Notes: generated by a model not told the origin, from the letters alone. Counted from the first letter of the stretch, positions 17,083 through 26,882 are shown. The stretch is 48,773 nt of DNA from CAZLMG01 sp964560765 (GCA_964560765.1 CAZLMG010000032.1:1-48773); one strand, 5' to 3'. Numbers and translations: made by a program.

Positions 17083-18804
17083 TCAATCATCCCTCTGTAT
17101 TGCACGGTATAGTCGATTACGTGCCGCTCCGATCACTCCGACTTGCTGGCTCTTGATGAGAACGCGAAGTTCAAGCTGCAACATTCGCCGCGATACGGGA
17201 AAGCGCTCGCTTAGGTCATTCATGGAAAGCGGGCTCGTACTCGACTGCAGAATCCTGAGCAGCTGCCGCTGGCGGGTTTGACGGCTGTCCAAGGTACGAT
17301 TTAACAAAATCTGCGGTTGTGCATAAACACTCCCCCCCTCCCGCCTTAACCACCGGGACCCGGGAACAATCCTTCGCATGCGGTCGATTAAGCCGCCCAG
17401 GCGACGCTCATGGCGCAACGGATGGTAGTCTTGATCATAGACAGCGGAAAAGAAGTCACCGACCTCCATCGGCTTCGCTGTACCCGCCAACACCCCAAAG
17501 GCTCGCAGCAGTGTCGGCTGTGTTCCTAGAGGAATCCTTTCGTAACCAACCATCAGCAACTTCTGCTCTGGGTCAAATATGATGCGCGGATCAGAAACCA
17601 GCGGCATGGAACCAGTTTGAGAGTTTGCTCTTCTTGATTGCAATTCGATGCGAATTTTCTCCGCTCGTTGCACCATGATCGTGCTGTCAACTTGACGAGC
17701 TCGCTGCAAGTAAGACGCATTGAGGCGCTCAGCTCGCATGTATTGCCCGGTAGCCAGCAGCGCTCTGAGGCGATGAAAGGTGAAGTCTACCAGATGACTT
17801 CCTTGCTGCTGTCGCAAAGAGTCCTGATGCGCTCGCTCCGACAACGATGCCACCGTCTCCCATTCCTCAGCGTTCGACAGCAAATCTAGCAAGCAATCGA
17901 TCAAGTGAAAGCGGTGCACAGAATCAATCGACCGCAAGCGCCAACGACGCTCCATGTCCAACGCGCTCGGCGAATCTATGATCGTCCGGTTTGCGATATC
18001 GCGAAACTCGCGAAATATCACCACTTCCTCGGTAGCAACCTTTGACCAAACGTCCGCATGGTTGTTGATTAATTCACTGAGTATATCCGCCTGCCTGCAC
18101 TTGACACAAACATACCCAGCTACCGCCAGCAAAGCACTAAAGTCGCGCCAACGACCCAGAGAACGCGATTGCCGCAATAGGTCTAAAGCAAGTTCAGAAG
18201 ACGACGCGAACTCGCAGCGATTGATTTGTAAATAGAGGTGAAATCGCTGTGCATGAAAAGTCGCAACAGGACGCTGGGCTCTTTCCACGAATCGATCCAT
18301 CGCTGCGATTTCTGGCTGCAGATCATTGAGGCGCCCCAGGTGATTGACGGACACACAGACATTGAACTGCGCGATGGTGGCAAGGGCCCACAGACCATAG
18401 TCCTGGTAACAACGAGTCGCCACGCGAAAGTGCGGCAACCCATGATGGAATCGATCACTCACGTTATGCGCGTATCCCAAAAGAAAATGCACCTCGCCGA
18501 GGAGGTACACATGCTCCTGACAAGCGAGCGTTAAGCCAATGAGCTGCTCAATTTGCGCATCAAGGTTATCCCGCAAGAAAATCCGCAAGGCTGTCTGCGC
18601 CAGTTGAAAAATATGATGGGATTGACTTGTGGCCTGTTTGGCAAGACTTTCCAGGTAGGCATGAGCAAGTTCAAACTCTCCCATAACGATCGCGCCTCGA
18701 ACGGCCACGTAGGATTCGAGCGGGCTTTTCGGCGCGTGGATACCAGAGATAATCTCGCGATAATCCACGTGTTCGAGAGCATGCTTGTAGGCGGCGCTGA
18801 TCAT
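17083..18804 (-). CDS. TPR-containing transcriptional regulator with C-terminal winged helices
   Basis: 573 residues. The first ~390 residues are helical and TPR-like with no transmembrane segment. Residues about 400-500 fit an OmpR/SARP-type winged helix (YDQDYHPLRHERRLGGLIDRMRR, then WLRREGGSVYA). The last ~55 residues form a second winged helix (LLRILQSSTSPLSMNDLSERF, VSRRMLQLELRVLI) of DeoR/HTH type. It is probably a cytoplasmic regulator that senses a peptide or protein through its TPRs. The protease gene follows by 1 bp, so this is a likely regulator of its own operon. The ATG has GAGGAA only 2-3 nt upstream, so the start is not certain. LLGEVHFLL resembles LHGELHMGL in the TPR proteins at 34170 and 36926; distant kinship is possible. 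Confidence 0.75.
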   Translation of the reverse strand: MISAAYKHALEHVDYREIISGIHAPKSPLESYVAVRGAIVMGEFELAHAYLESLAKQATSQSHHIFQLAQTALRIFLRDNLDAQIEQLIGLTLACQEHVYLLGEVHFLLGYAHNVSDRFHHGLPHFRVATRCYQDYGLWALATIAQFNVCVSVNHLGRLNDLQPEIAAMDRFVERAQRPVATFHAQRFHLYLQINRCEFASSSELALDLLRQSRSLGRWRDFSALLAVAGYVCVKCRQADILSELINNHADVWSKVATEEVVIFREFRDIANRTIIDSPSALDMERRWRLRSIDSVHRFHLIDCLLDLLSNAEEWETVASLSERAHQDSLRQQQGSHLVDFTFHRLRALLATGQYMRAERLNASYLQRARQVDSTIMVQRAEKIRIELQSRRANSQTGSMPLVSDPRIIFDPEQKLLMVGYERIPLGTQPTLLRAFGVLAGTAKPMEVGDFFSAVYDQDYHPLRHERRLGGLIDRMRRIVPGSRWLRREGGSVYAQPQILLNRTLDSRQTRQRQLLRILQSSTSPLSMNDLSERFPVSRRMLQLELRVLIKSQQVGVIGAARNRLYRAIQRDD

Positions 18805-19086
18805 GATTCCTCAATCCTTCGGCGCTGGCTTTTAAATGGAATGGCGAAACAAAGCAAATCAGTTCACAGAAAAATGGAGTGCATCTTGAGAATCAACAAT
18901 CGGGACTCGCCGTTGCCAGTGAAGCGACGTCCGTGCTTTCGCAATGACTCTGCAGGATCGCGCCGCATTTAACCAACTCAACAGTATTTTTGCAGTCTTG
19001 GCGGATGTGCAGCGAACAGTATTGAATGCGCCTTGCCCCTCATGTACTCGGCGGCTGTCGTGTTGTTTAAATTTTTGGAGGGCATT

Positions 19087-19479
19087 ATGAAGCGTTACCG
19101 TACTTTTTTGGCCATATGCGGGTTAGTTTTTTTGGGCGCCTGCGGCTCACAGCGGGATGAACTGGGATCTGAAACTAAAGATTCCCCCGTTCGCTACGAT
19201 TACACTTGCTCCTATCCGGGCAGCTATTATTGGGTGGGTGTTAACGCCGGCATCGACGCCGTTCTGCAGCTCAACTGGGGCAGCGTTAGCGACCGAGCTT
19301 GGCTCAAGCCCATGGGACGTGGATCGCTTAACTATCAGGGATACGGTCAGTCATTTCCCGGCATGATCCCGCGCAACTTTCAAGTAGCCTTCACCCCCGG
19401 CTTCTCAAGCGTCACCATCTATGCGGCGGAAAATGGCTTCTGGGTACAGAAGGCCATTATGTCTTGCTCGCGCATGTAA
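19087..19479 (+). CDS. small predicted lipoprotein
   Basis: 130 residues from ATG 19087 with GGAGGG just upstream. The signal MKRYRTFLAICGLVF ends in LGAC with Cys19. The mature region is short and aromatic, with cysteines at YTCSYP and MSCSRM near the ends, which probably form one disulphide. The family is unknown. It is convergent with the long GLUG lipoprotein gene. The 282 bp upstream (18805-19086) contain no supported gene. Confidence 0.7.
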   Translation: MKRYRTFLAICGLVFLGACGSQRDELGSETKDSPVRYDYTCSYPGSYYWVGVNAGIDAVLQLNWGSVSDRAWLKPMGRGSLNYQGYGQSFPGMIPRNFQVAFTPGFSSVTIYAAENGFWVQKAIMSCSRM

Positions 19480-19505
19480 GACCAATTGTCGTCCAAGCTG
19501 AGCCT

Positions 19506-19525
19506 GGGCGGCCATGCCGCCGCCC
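19506..19525. terminator. possible GC-rich hairpin between convergent genes
   Basis: GGCGGC (19507-19512) and GCCGCC (19516-19521) can form a 6-bp stem with a 3-nt loop. GGGCGG with CCGCCC (19520-19525) is an alternative pairing. No T-tract, so it is tentative. Confidence 0.35.
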
Positions 19526-19549
19526 AAGCCGCACGGCGGCACAAGATCG

Positions 19550-22500
19550 CTATGGCGCGGCAAGTGGACGCAGCGTTGGATACAGTTCTCCGGCTGGAAG
19601 TTGCCAGATATTGGTAAAATTGAATCCAGGGAAACTAGCCTGGCTCGACGTGCTGCTAATTTCTTGGTAGCTCGATCCGCCGGGCGGGGTTCCGGCTGTT
19701 GGAAACGTCCGTCCCACAGCAGGCGTAGCGGAAGCGCTGCCAAGAACGCGCCAATAAACCGACATCAAGCTCGAACCCGAGGCATAATAATTCGCCAGGC
19801 CAAAAACGCCCCCTGGCGGGCTGCTGGTATTCGATTGCTGACCAGGCTTCGGATCAAATCCACCGCGGAAATAGCTGGTCGCAATACTGGTTGTGCTGTT
19901 CGTCGAACCCGCCAAGCCCCCGAGATACTCGCCCCGGAGTGTTGTCACCAATGCAAAGGAATTAGAGATGCTGCCCGCCGCGAAAGAACCCGCCAAGCCC
20001 CCGGCAACTTCATAGTCGCCATAGAGCCCATGAACCGCCTGCGTCGTTACCAATTGCACGTCCGCAAATGACCGGTTCACCTGCGGGACAAGTGTTCCAC
20101 TGGCCCAAGACTGCAGGGTTCCAACTAGCCCCCCCACATAACCACCCCCAAAAACAGATCCAACGCTCGCCGAGACATCGCTTAGGGTAACCGCCCCCAT
20201 CGCTGCGCCTACGGCGCCTCCTACATTCGTACCGTACCCCGAAACCAGACTCGTTGCCTGAGTATTGACGTAATGAGAATCGACTATCGAACTCGGCGCA
20301 TTGTTTTCCCCGATGACAGATCCCACCAAGCCGCCGATACTGCTGCCGCCCTTGACGCTGCCACTCGCCCGAGAGCGGGTCACAGCCGAGCCCTTGAGCA
20401 TGGATCCAATGAGACCACCGACCGAATGGGTATGTGGCGCATTGCCCGTTGCGGCACCAACCAGACGCTCTTCAAGGTTACCGCAAGCTTTGCTCTGATG
20501 AACGCTACCACCGTCTGATAACTGCCCCACCAAACCGCCAACATGGGTATTCGCATACTCAGCACCATGCCGGATCTTGATGTCGGCAACCACGCCCGAA
20601 AGCCTAGCGCCATTCAGTACCTGACCGACGCTCCCCCCACAAGATCCTCCGCACTCGATCACATCAACCGTATTCGGTCCCTCGCAAATGCCAGCGCTCG
20701 AGACGGCGCCCGCGTAAGCATCTGTCACCAGTTCAACTTCGTCAGACGACTGTCGGCGAACGAGCCCCGCAATGCCCCCAACATGCGTGGAAACGGGTGC
20801 CGTGATTTTCAATTTCGTCACTTGGATGTTATGTAGCTTTCCTCCGTTGACCACGCCGACAACACCACCCAAATAATTAACACCGGATGTACCTGCGGGA
20901 ATCGTGAGGGAAACATCGTCAAAATGCACGTAGCGAATTGTCCTTCCCGACGAAACGATGGAGAAAATGCCAAGACCTTCTGTATTGCTCGAATAGGTAC
21001 CTGCGTCCACCAGTATGGAAAAGTTACTGACTTTGTAGCCACGTCCATCAAAGAAGCTGCCCCGACCATCGCCACCAGAGACGCTGTAGAGATAGATACT
21101 ACGCATGGCTTGGCGACCGAGATCAAGGTTGTTGCCTAGAATGTAGGACCGCTGCCCCAACCCCTCACGAGCCCGCTCACTGAGGTCCATGAACTGAGAG
21201 GGATGGCAAAGGATGTATGGAAAATCAAAACTACCTTCGCCAAGCGCATCGGCAGTCAAGGCGTGCGTTGCAGCCTCACAGTGCCGTAGATAGACGATCG
21301 CCAGCTCATGCGTCGCTTTCAGGCCGTCACTATCAACAATTTCAAACTCCAAGACTTCGGTGGTTGCGCTTGGCGTTGATGTCGGCTCAGCAGCATTCGC
21401 ATGCGCGACAATTCGCAGTCGATGCAGATCAGCATAAGCGATGACACTTGCCGCTGCCAGGGTCTGGGAAGCACCGCCTGGCTCCGGGGGAAGCAAGATG
21501 ATGGCGGACTTGAGAAGGCTATTCTTGAGACGAAACGTCAGATTACCCGTTCCCTTATCATCATTAAACTGAATCACATTGCGACGCGGGTCCCCGCTCC
21601 AAGGATCGATGGCAAAGCTTGCATAGTATCCCTGGCGAATGTTGACAGTATTATCGAGACGAACGAGTTGAGGGGGGCTATTGTCCCCGCCGCCAGAGCT
21701 GGTCGTGGTGGTCGATCCGCCAGAGCTGGTCGTGGTGGTCGATCCGCCGGAGCTGGTGGTGCCACCACTTGGCTCCGTTACCAATAGTGTTCCACTGCTG
21801 ATCGTCGCCACCAAAGTGCTGTTGACCATGGCGCGCGCGCACGTTCGATACAGGCCCAGTGCCTCAACGGGAATGGACCAGGTAACCTGCATCACCTCCG
21901 CCGCTTGCCGCGTACCAATCAACGTCCATGAAGTGCCAAGAGTCTCCGAAAGGCAGCCCGTCGTCGACTTGCCGATGTAAAAAGATACCTGCGGAGCGAC
22001 GTCGGGAAAGTCGATGGCCTCGCCGACAACGGTGAAGTTGGTTCCAGCAGGCTGAGCAGGGGTCGCACTGTGTGGGGTGACCAGGGAAAGGGTGGGCGTA
22101 GCCCCATCTGCATCCGAGCGAATCGTCAAGATACCGCTCAAAGCCGTCGACTGAACGATGCTTCCTGTCTCGATTGTGGCGCAAAAGCGGTATGTACCCG
22201 GAGAATGATTTTCAGCGCTCCAGTCCAGCGTCGTCGTGGAGACAGGTAGATCTGTCGCTAGCAACGCCCATCCCGAGCTTGGCCGCAATGCTTGTTGGTC
22301 GCAGGTTAATCCTGCTTCACCAAAAAGCACGGATAGGCGCGTGCCCAAGGTTCCCACCGCTGAAAACGTTAGGGCAAGGGACTGCCCGCGGCCGACACTG
22401 GCACCCTGTGTTCCCGGGGTCGCCCACTGGAAGCTGAACTCGGGGGGGGTCGTGATGGAGCCAGTCGTTTGCGAGTCGCTACTCGCTCCTCCGGCATTCG

Positions 22501-22639
22501 ACGTCCGCTGCGCACCAGGAGGCGCATATACCGTGGTCGTCCCCGCCGGGCTGACCTGCGGTTGAGCCGTTGGTCCGCACGACGCGACGATGCCGATAAC
22601 TAGCCAGAAGCTCAGGCCAAATATTCTGCGAATCATCAT
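19550..22639 (-). CDS. large GLUG-repeat surface lipoprotein
   Basis: 1029 residues from ATG 22639, with the signal MMIRRIFGLSFWLVIGI and lipobox VASC (Cys21). Two Ig-like segments follow in about residues 70-290, each with a SWALLATDL or SWTLIGTRQ type strand and a YRFCA or YRTCA strand. A repeated SSGGSTTTT linker comes next, then a cadherin-like segment, and then a long series of GLUG-type motifs from about residue 580 (VGGLVGQLSDGGSV, VGGLIGSMLKGSAV, IGGLVGSVIG, VGGLVGTL, AGGLAGSF). GLUG motifs occur in bacterial adhesins and IgA-protease-like passengers and build a right-handed beta-helix. Expected role: surface adhesin anchored by lipid. No transmembrane barrel is seen. Confidence 0.85.
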   Translation of the reverse strand: MMIRRIFGLSFWLVIGIVASCGPTAQPQVSPAGTTTVYAPPGAQRTSNAGGASSDSQTTGSITTPPEFSFQWATPGTQGASVGRGQSLALTFSAVGTLGTRLSVLFGEAGLTCDQQALRPSSGWALLATDLPVSTTTLDWSAENHSPGTYRFCATIETGSIVQSTALSGILTIRSDADGATPTLSLVTPHSATPAQPAGTNFTVVGEAIDFPDVAPQVSFYIGKSTTGCLSETLGTSWTLIGTRQAAEVMQVTWSIPVEALGLYRTCARAMVNSTLVATISSGTLLVTEPSGGTTSSGGSTTTTSSGGSTTTTSSGGGDNSPPQLVRLDNTVNIRQGYYASFAIDPWSGDPRRNVIQFNDDKGTGNLTFRLKNSLLKSAIILLPPEPGGASQTLAAASVIAYADLHRLRIVAHANAAEPTSTPSATTEVLEFEIVDSDGLKATHELAIVYLRHCEAATHALTADALGEGSFDFPYILCHPSQFMDLSERAREGLGQRSYILGNNLDLGRQAMRSIYLYSVSGGDGRGSFFDGRGYKVSNFSILVDAGTYSSNTEGLGIFSIVSSGRTIRYVHFDDVSLTIPAGTSGVNYLGGVVGVVNGGKLHNIQVTKLKITAPVSTHVGGIAGLVRRQSSDEVELVTDAYAGAVSSAGICEGPNTVDVIECGGSCGGSVGQVLNGARLSGVVADIKIRHGAEYANTHVGGLVGQLSDGGSVHQSKACGNLEERLVGAATGNAPHTHSVGGLIGSMLKGSAVTRSRASGSVKGGSSIGGLVGSVIGENNAPSSIVDSHYVNTQATSLVSGYGTNVGGAVGAAMGAVTLSDVSASVGSVFGGGYVGGLVGTLQSWASGTLVPQVNRSFADVQLVTTQAVHGLYGDYEVAGGLAGSFAAGSISNSFALVTTLRGEYLGGLAGSTNSTTSIATSYFRGGFDPKPGQQSNTSSPPGGVFGLANYYASGSSLMSVYWRVLGSASATPAVGRTFPTAGTPPGGSSYQEISSTSSQASFPGFNFTNIWQLPAGELYPTLRPLAAP
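21690..21760. repeat. 27-bp coding repeat in linker of GLUG lipoprotein
   Basis: Two perfect 27-bp units (21690-21716 and 21717-21743) and a partial third encode SSGGSTTTT on the minus strand. It is a flexible Ser/Thr/Gly spacer between the Ig-like part and the cadherin/GLUG part. Confidence 0.8.
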
Positions 22640-22794
22640 TCCGAGTCCCAGTTTTTGAGGGTGAACTAGAGGTCTTATCGACACTTTTCCTCGAGATCTT
22701 TAATTCATCAAAGTCAGCTCGGCGGCCTTCCCAACTGGCAAATTTTTTAACATACGTATAAATATCTACAGATAGAATTATAGGGGGGCATCGC

Positions 22795-22810
22795 GAATAT
22801 TTCAATATTC
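22795..22810. promoter_or_regulatory. 7-2-7 AT-rich dyad in divergent promoter region
   Basis: GAATATT (22795-22801), two bases, then AATATTC (22804-22810) lie in an AT-rich 283-bp region between the divergent lipoprotein genes at 22639 and 22923. Two shorter palindromes, ATACGTAT and TATCT-ac-AGATA, lie just to its left. It is probably an operator and promoter region for one or both genes. No coding frame is apparent. Confidence 0.4.
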
Positions 22811-22922
22811 AACAACAAATATATTATGTTATATCAATTTTACGGCTCATCTTGCTCCGGCCCTCACATTGCAACGGCTAGCTCGTGGTTGAACTTTTGT
22901 TAAAATAAGTGGAGAGAAGAAG

Positions 22923-23483
22923 ATGAAGAAGCTGAACATCGCAACATGGGTACTGGGGATCACTAGCATTGTAGGCTGCGGTATCTCAGAACAGCAGCAG
23001 ACCAACAGCGGACTGCAAGGACGTGAGCGGAGAAGTGAAGCCAACAGCGAGAGAGCTCCTCTGACCCCAGTTAAGGCGCCACCGATCATGACCTGTGAAT
23101 TGAAGAACCCGCTGACCAACCAGTCCAGAGAACTGCCGGACGAGGAGCGGGCCAAACTGAAGTCTGATGAAAGCTATTCGATTTCACTGGCGGTCGGTGC
23201 ACCCACCTGGAGTCACGGCCGCGCTCTGTACCCGGTGAGTATTATGCAGTCAAAGATTATCGGCTCCGACCCAATCTGGGCCTCGGTCCAGGCTGTAGAA
23301 TCACAAGAGGACCAAGCACGCGGGTATGTGGACCTGCAAAGGGACCAGTACGTGGTGTTGTTCGGCAAGGGATTCCAAGTCTTCTTCGACGCTGTTGAAG
23401 AGCGCACCGGCACCGTTCACGCGTACCTGCATTGGAATCAGTTCTCACTGCTGGAAATGCTATGCAACGAACCGGAAGCCTAA
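22923..23483 (+). CDS. predicted lipoprotein, unknown function
   Basis: 186 residues from ATG 22923, preceded by GGAGAGAAG. The signal MKKLNIATWVLGITS ends in IVGC (Cys19). A charged, likely disordered spacer of about 35 residues follows, then a compact domain with MTCELKN and MLCNEP cysteines that probably pair. The family is not recognised. A TetR-type gene follows 161 bp downstream on the same strand. Confidence 0.75.
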   Translation: MKKLNIATWVLGITSIVGCGISEQQQTNSGLQGRERRSEANSERAPLTPVKAPPIMTCELKNPLTNQSRELPDEERAKLKSDESYSISLAVGAPTWSHGRALYPVSIMQSKIIGSDPIWASVQAVESQEDQARGYVDLQRDQYVVLFGKGFQVFFDAVEERTGTVHAYLHWNQFSLLEMLCNEPEA

Positions 23484-23644
23484 GCAGCATTCTCGAGTCG
23501 TTGATGAGCCATTGTTAGAGACAGCGCATTTGATTTCGGGATTGGGCCACAGCAGCGGTCCAATCCCACGTTACTTTGCTCACTGGATGCTTAACGACCA
23601 ACTCGCGCGACTTCGCGTGGTCAAATGAGAAGGAACTGACGATC

Positions 23645-24328
23645 ATGCAACGTAGCGACCTTTACGCGCTGTTAGATTTAGACCCACAAACCCGCGGCGA
23701 CCAGACAAAGCTCAGAGTTATCGAGGCGACGATTGAATCTATCGCCAGCGAAGGCCTCGACGGTGTCACCTTCAAAAGCATTGCTGATCGCCTGCATACA
23801 AGTCGGGCCCACGTTCACTATCACTTCGCTGACAAGGCTGATGCTGTGCTCGCAGCCACACGCTATAGCTATTTTGCGGCCCAATCGTTCACCGTGCAGC
23901 GATTGCGAGGAGCCGCTCACTGGCGCGATCAATTAGCTGCGATGGTTGATGGCGCCTTTGACTGGGCAGAAGCACACCCGGAACAGCTAAGCGTCTTGCA
24001 GGCATTCTTTCACGGAGCGGGCGTGCACCATAAATTCAATGTGCTTTACGACGAAGTCCGCAAGCTCGGCATGTCCCGCATCACGCAAATTCTTCAGCAC
24101 GGCCTCGGGGAATCCTCAGCGCCAGGCACTTCTGATTTGCCCTCCATCGCCGAAACCATCCAATCGGTGATCTATGGCATCATGTTTCACATGCGGGCGC
24201 GATCGAATTCCTCCAATATCCACAGCTATCGGAGACAAGCGCATCTGGCTGTCGCTGGCGTGATCGCCTGCGCCCTCGCGCAAATCGCGCCGCTCCAAAC
24301 GTACCTGCTGCCAACGCAAAAAACCTAG
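23645..24328 (+). CDS. TetR-family transcriptional regulator
   Basis: 227 residues from ATG 23645, with AAGGA about 10 nt upstream. The N-terminal helix-turn-helix is typical of TetR proteins: ATIESIASEGLDGVTFKSIA, DRLHTSRAHVHYHFADK and DAVLAATR. The C-terminal ligand domain is helical. It probably represses a nearby unit; no operator can be assigned with confidence. It overlaps the convergent gene at 24325 by 4 bp. Confidence 0.88.
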   Translation: MQRSDLYALLDLDPQTRGDQTKLRVIEATIESIASEGLDGVTFKSIADRLHTSRAHVHYHFADKADAVLAATRYSYFAAQSFTVQRLRGAAHWRDQLAAMVDGAFDWAEAHPEQLSVLQAFFHGAGVHHKFNVLYDEVRKLGMSRITQILQHGLGESSAPGTSDLPSIAETIQSVIYGIMFHMRARSNSSNIHSYRRQAHLAVAGVIACALAQIAPLQTYLLPTQKT

Positions 24329-25563
24329 AGACTTGGCGCCAGGACGAACCGCGCGCGAAAGCGGTGAAAGAAACCATTATAAACGTGATAGCAGGCGTTG
24401 AGAGGCACGCTGCCGTTACTGACATGCAGATCATTCAAAAACCGAATCTCGGGCCGAATATTGGGATCACCAAAGCCCAGGTGATATTTCGCCAATGCAC
24501 CGACCCGAGGTTCAACAAGAAAGCGGATCTCATTTTCGAGCAGGAAGTGCACTACAGGTGACGGCCCCTCACCCCGAGTATGGTAGTGAATCCACTCGCG
24601 GGCTACCTTAGTTCGTAAAACGTAAGGATCAGCCCACATCACTGAACCCACATCTTTCTGTACAGCTTCGCGAAGGTTGAAGCCAAGGCGCGTCTCATAA
24701 TATCGAACCAATTGCGTTGGACAATGAATATACATCGTGGATGGAACGTCGATCACGACTTTAGCCGGGTTCTGCGCGTCGCGTCGATGAATGGCATCCG
24801 TCAAGCCATACTTACCAGCAAAGTGGAAAAGTAAACTCACGATATCGACCCGCTCGCCTTTCACCCTGACCAGATGCTTGAGTTCGCGGCGACGATTGAG
24901 CGGCGACTGTGTAACATCCGACTCTATGCTTTGCGCGTCATCTGACCCGTGGCGAATGCGTTTTGGTTCTAGTTTTGGCTCCCGCAGCCCCTCTCGATGC
25001 GACCCGTCCTCATGACTACGGATGACGTTAGGAAACAGCGGGTCACTCCCACGCTCAACAGGCAAAACATCCGTCCGATCCACCAGAAATGTCGACTTCA
25101 AGGTTCCGACGACGTCACCAAAATTCAGCGCCGCAGCATGAGTCGACGCAGGCTTTGTCAGATCTCGCTTGAACATCACCAACGTTATCGAACGCCCATC
25201 CAACAGCTTCTCAACATCCTGACGCAATGTCGTATTCACGTACTGAAGAACATCGGCATCATAGTGAGCCGACTCTGGGCCGTAGTGCTCATTGAATGAT
25301 TGCAGAATGAATTCCGACGCCCTGCCCGCAACCTCAGAGGCAGCCGCCGCCTGCAACTCTACCTCAGGTCCAGACACTGCTTTGGCGTCATCAGTCGTTA
25401 ACACGCTCTCGGGGATGAGAGGGACAATGGTGAAAACCGCTTTGTCGCCGTGCTTCAGGTAGGTCAACTCACCGAGTCGATATCGTGAGCCAAGCGCGGT
25501 ATCGTGTATTACGAACCAGCAGATTACAGCCATTGTCGGGCGCATCAACCCCATAACGCTCAT
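24325..25563 (-). CDS. unknown protein, probably exported, coupled to upstream gene
   Basis: 412 residues. The start ATG 25563 overlaps the upstream stop (ATGA). The N-terminus MSVMGLMRPTMAVICWFVIHDTALG is a plausible signal peptide. A charged, low-order segment occupies about residues 165-225 (EGLREPKLEPKRIRHGSD). The C-terminal half is more ordered (IHCPTQLVRYYETRLGFN, EWIHYHTRGEGPSPVVHFLL). I recognise no family. The product probably acts together with the 440-residue protein encoded directly upstream. Confidence 0.7.
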   Translation of the reverse strand: MSVMGLMRPTMAVICWFVIHDTALGSRYRLGELTYLKHGDKAVFTIVPLIPESVLTTDDAKAVSGPEVELQAAAASEVAGRASEFILQSFNEHYGPESAHYDADVLQYVNTTLRQDVEKLLDGRSITLVMFKRDLTKPASTHAAALNFGDVVGTLKSTFLVDRTDVLPVERGSDPLFPNVIRSHEDGSHREGLREPKLEPKRIRHGSDDAQSIESDVTQSPLNRRRELKHLVRVKGERVDIVSLLFHFAGKYGLTDAIHRRDAQNPAKVVIDVPSTMYIHCPTQLVRYYETRLGFNLREAVQKDVGSVMWADPYVLRTKVAREWIHYHTRGEGPSPVVHFLLENEIRFLVEPRVGALAKYHLGFGDPNIRPEIRFLNDLHVSNGSVPLNACYHVYNGFFHRFRARFVLAPSL

Positions 25564-26882
25564 GGAAATACTACAGTTTCAGCGATGTCTCTTAATCTCT
25601 GCCGGTACTCAAGAATCTCAACACAGATCTTTACCAAATGTTCTTCACTGCGCCCCAGCGAGCCTAGGTACGCTCGCACTTCTGGGAATTGATGATCAAA
25701 ACGCGGCATCAGCGTCTCGATGCGACGCAAATCAAAAAAGTGAAAGGCGTGGCGATCCGTATCGAAGGTCTGCTTCATCACTTTGCTCGGCTGCGCCGAC
25801 GTCACCGCCGATGTGGTTTGAATCAGTGGTTTTTCGAGAGATGCAATCATCGCAACCATCTGGTGAAACTGTCTTTCAATGCCGATTTGCGTCAGCCTGC
25901 GCCGCACCGAAACTTCATTATGAAAGCCCACTGGCATATTGCCGGTAAGAACATCAACAGACTGGGCGAGGCTGAGTTTGTTCTCGTAGACGAGCGCACG
26001 CAGTAGCGATTGTTCTAATTCTATTTCGGATTTACCGGACCGCTGTGAGGCAGCAGTTACTAGCCTCCTTCCATCCTCACTGAGAAGTGAGCCAGCATCC
26101 TGCTTGGCAAGCCAGTCGAGAAAAACCAGATGGGCGCTGACCTGTCGCTGAACGTTTTCCAAAAGTCGCGGCGGTAGCAGAATCGCTCCCGCATGCAGAT
26201 TGACGTCATGCATATAGTGGTTTGCTGCCGTTGGAGCGTGTAAGAACTGACCAACTTTGCCAGTGCGAGGTTCAATCTGTCTCTCATTTTGCAGATGCGG
26301 AGAGGCGACCGGCAACTCTGCCTGGCTCGCAAAGCGCCGCAAGTACAGATCGATGTCGGCGCGCTTCTGCTCATAGAATCGGATTCTGACTCTAAGCTCG
26401 TCAGGAAGATAACGATTCAGATACTCGATCCCTGCGTTCAATCGCGGCTGTGAAGGCAAGATTACCTGGTCGTGACTTTGCCGGCGATTGTATCCCAAAA
26501 TAGATGCTAATCGGCCCGGGCTGTTATGATCCCCGCCCAGCAGCATGAGGATGAACATGGGACTTGCTTGGGGGTCATATCCCATGGTCGTATGGGTAGA
26601 CATCCACGGAAACGTAACGGCACCAATACGACGACGCTCCACCAGATAGATCTCACCCAAGGGATCCCGCTCGACGGCCACAATGCCAATGCTGGCCTCA
26701 TCTCTGACGAATCCGCGATCGAGGGAGTCCTTCAGGGCGCTCTCCGCCGCCAGCGAGTCAAACAAAGCTGCGCAACCCTCTCCCACTTTCAGCTTGATGA
26801 TTGACGCGTTGTCGGCCAGCGCTAGGTGCGATGACAACACAGCCGACAGTAGCCATACAGCCATCTTCACTGGTGCCCCCAT
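25560..26882 (-). CDS. unknown exported protein
   Basis: 440 residues, signal peptide MAVWLLSAVLSSHLALA if translation starts at ATG 26864, or six residues more from ATG 26882; the ribosome site does not decide. The mature part has no repeats and only two cysteines (EGCAAL, KICVEI). It contains charged helical segments such as ERQFHQMVAMIASLEKPLIQ. I do not recognise a family. It is the first gene of a two-gene unit with the protein at 24325-25563. The upstream intergenic region holds a strong dyad. Confidence 0.7.
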   Translation of the reverse strand: MGAPVKMAVWLLSAVLSSHLALADNASIIKLKVGEGCAALFDSLAAESALKDSLDRGFVRDEASIGIVAVERDPLGEIYLVERRRIGAVTFPWMSTHTTMGYDPQASPMFILMLLGGDHNSPGRLASILGYNRRQSHDQVILPSQPRLNAGIEYLNRYLPDELRVRIRFYEQKRADIDLYLRRFASQAELPVASPHLQNERQIEPRTGKVGQFLHAPTAANHYMHDVNLHAGAILLPPRLLENVQRQVSAHLVFLDWLAKQDAGSLLSEDGRRLVTAASQRSGKSEIELEQSLLRALVYENKLSLAQSVDVLTGNMPVGFHNEVSVRRRLTQIGIERQFHQMVAMIASLEKPLIQTTSAVTSAQPSKVMKQTFDTDRHAFHFFDLRRIETLMPRFDHQFPEVRAYLGSLGRSEEHLVKICVEILEYRQRLRDIAETVVFP

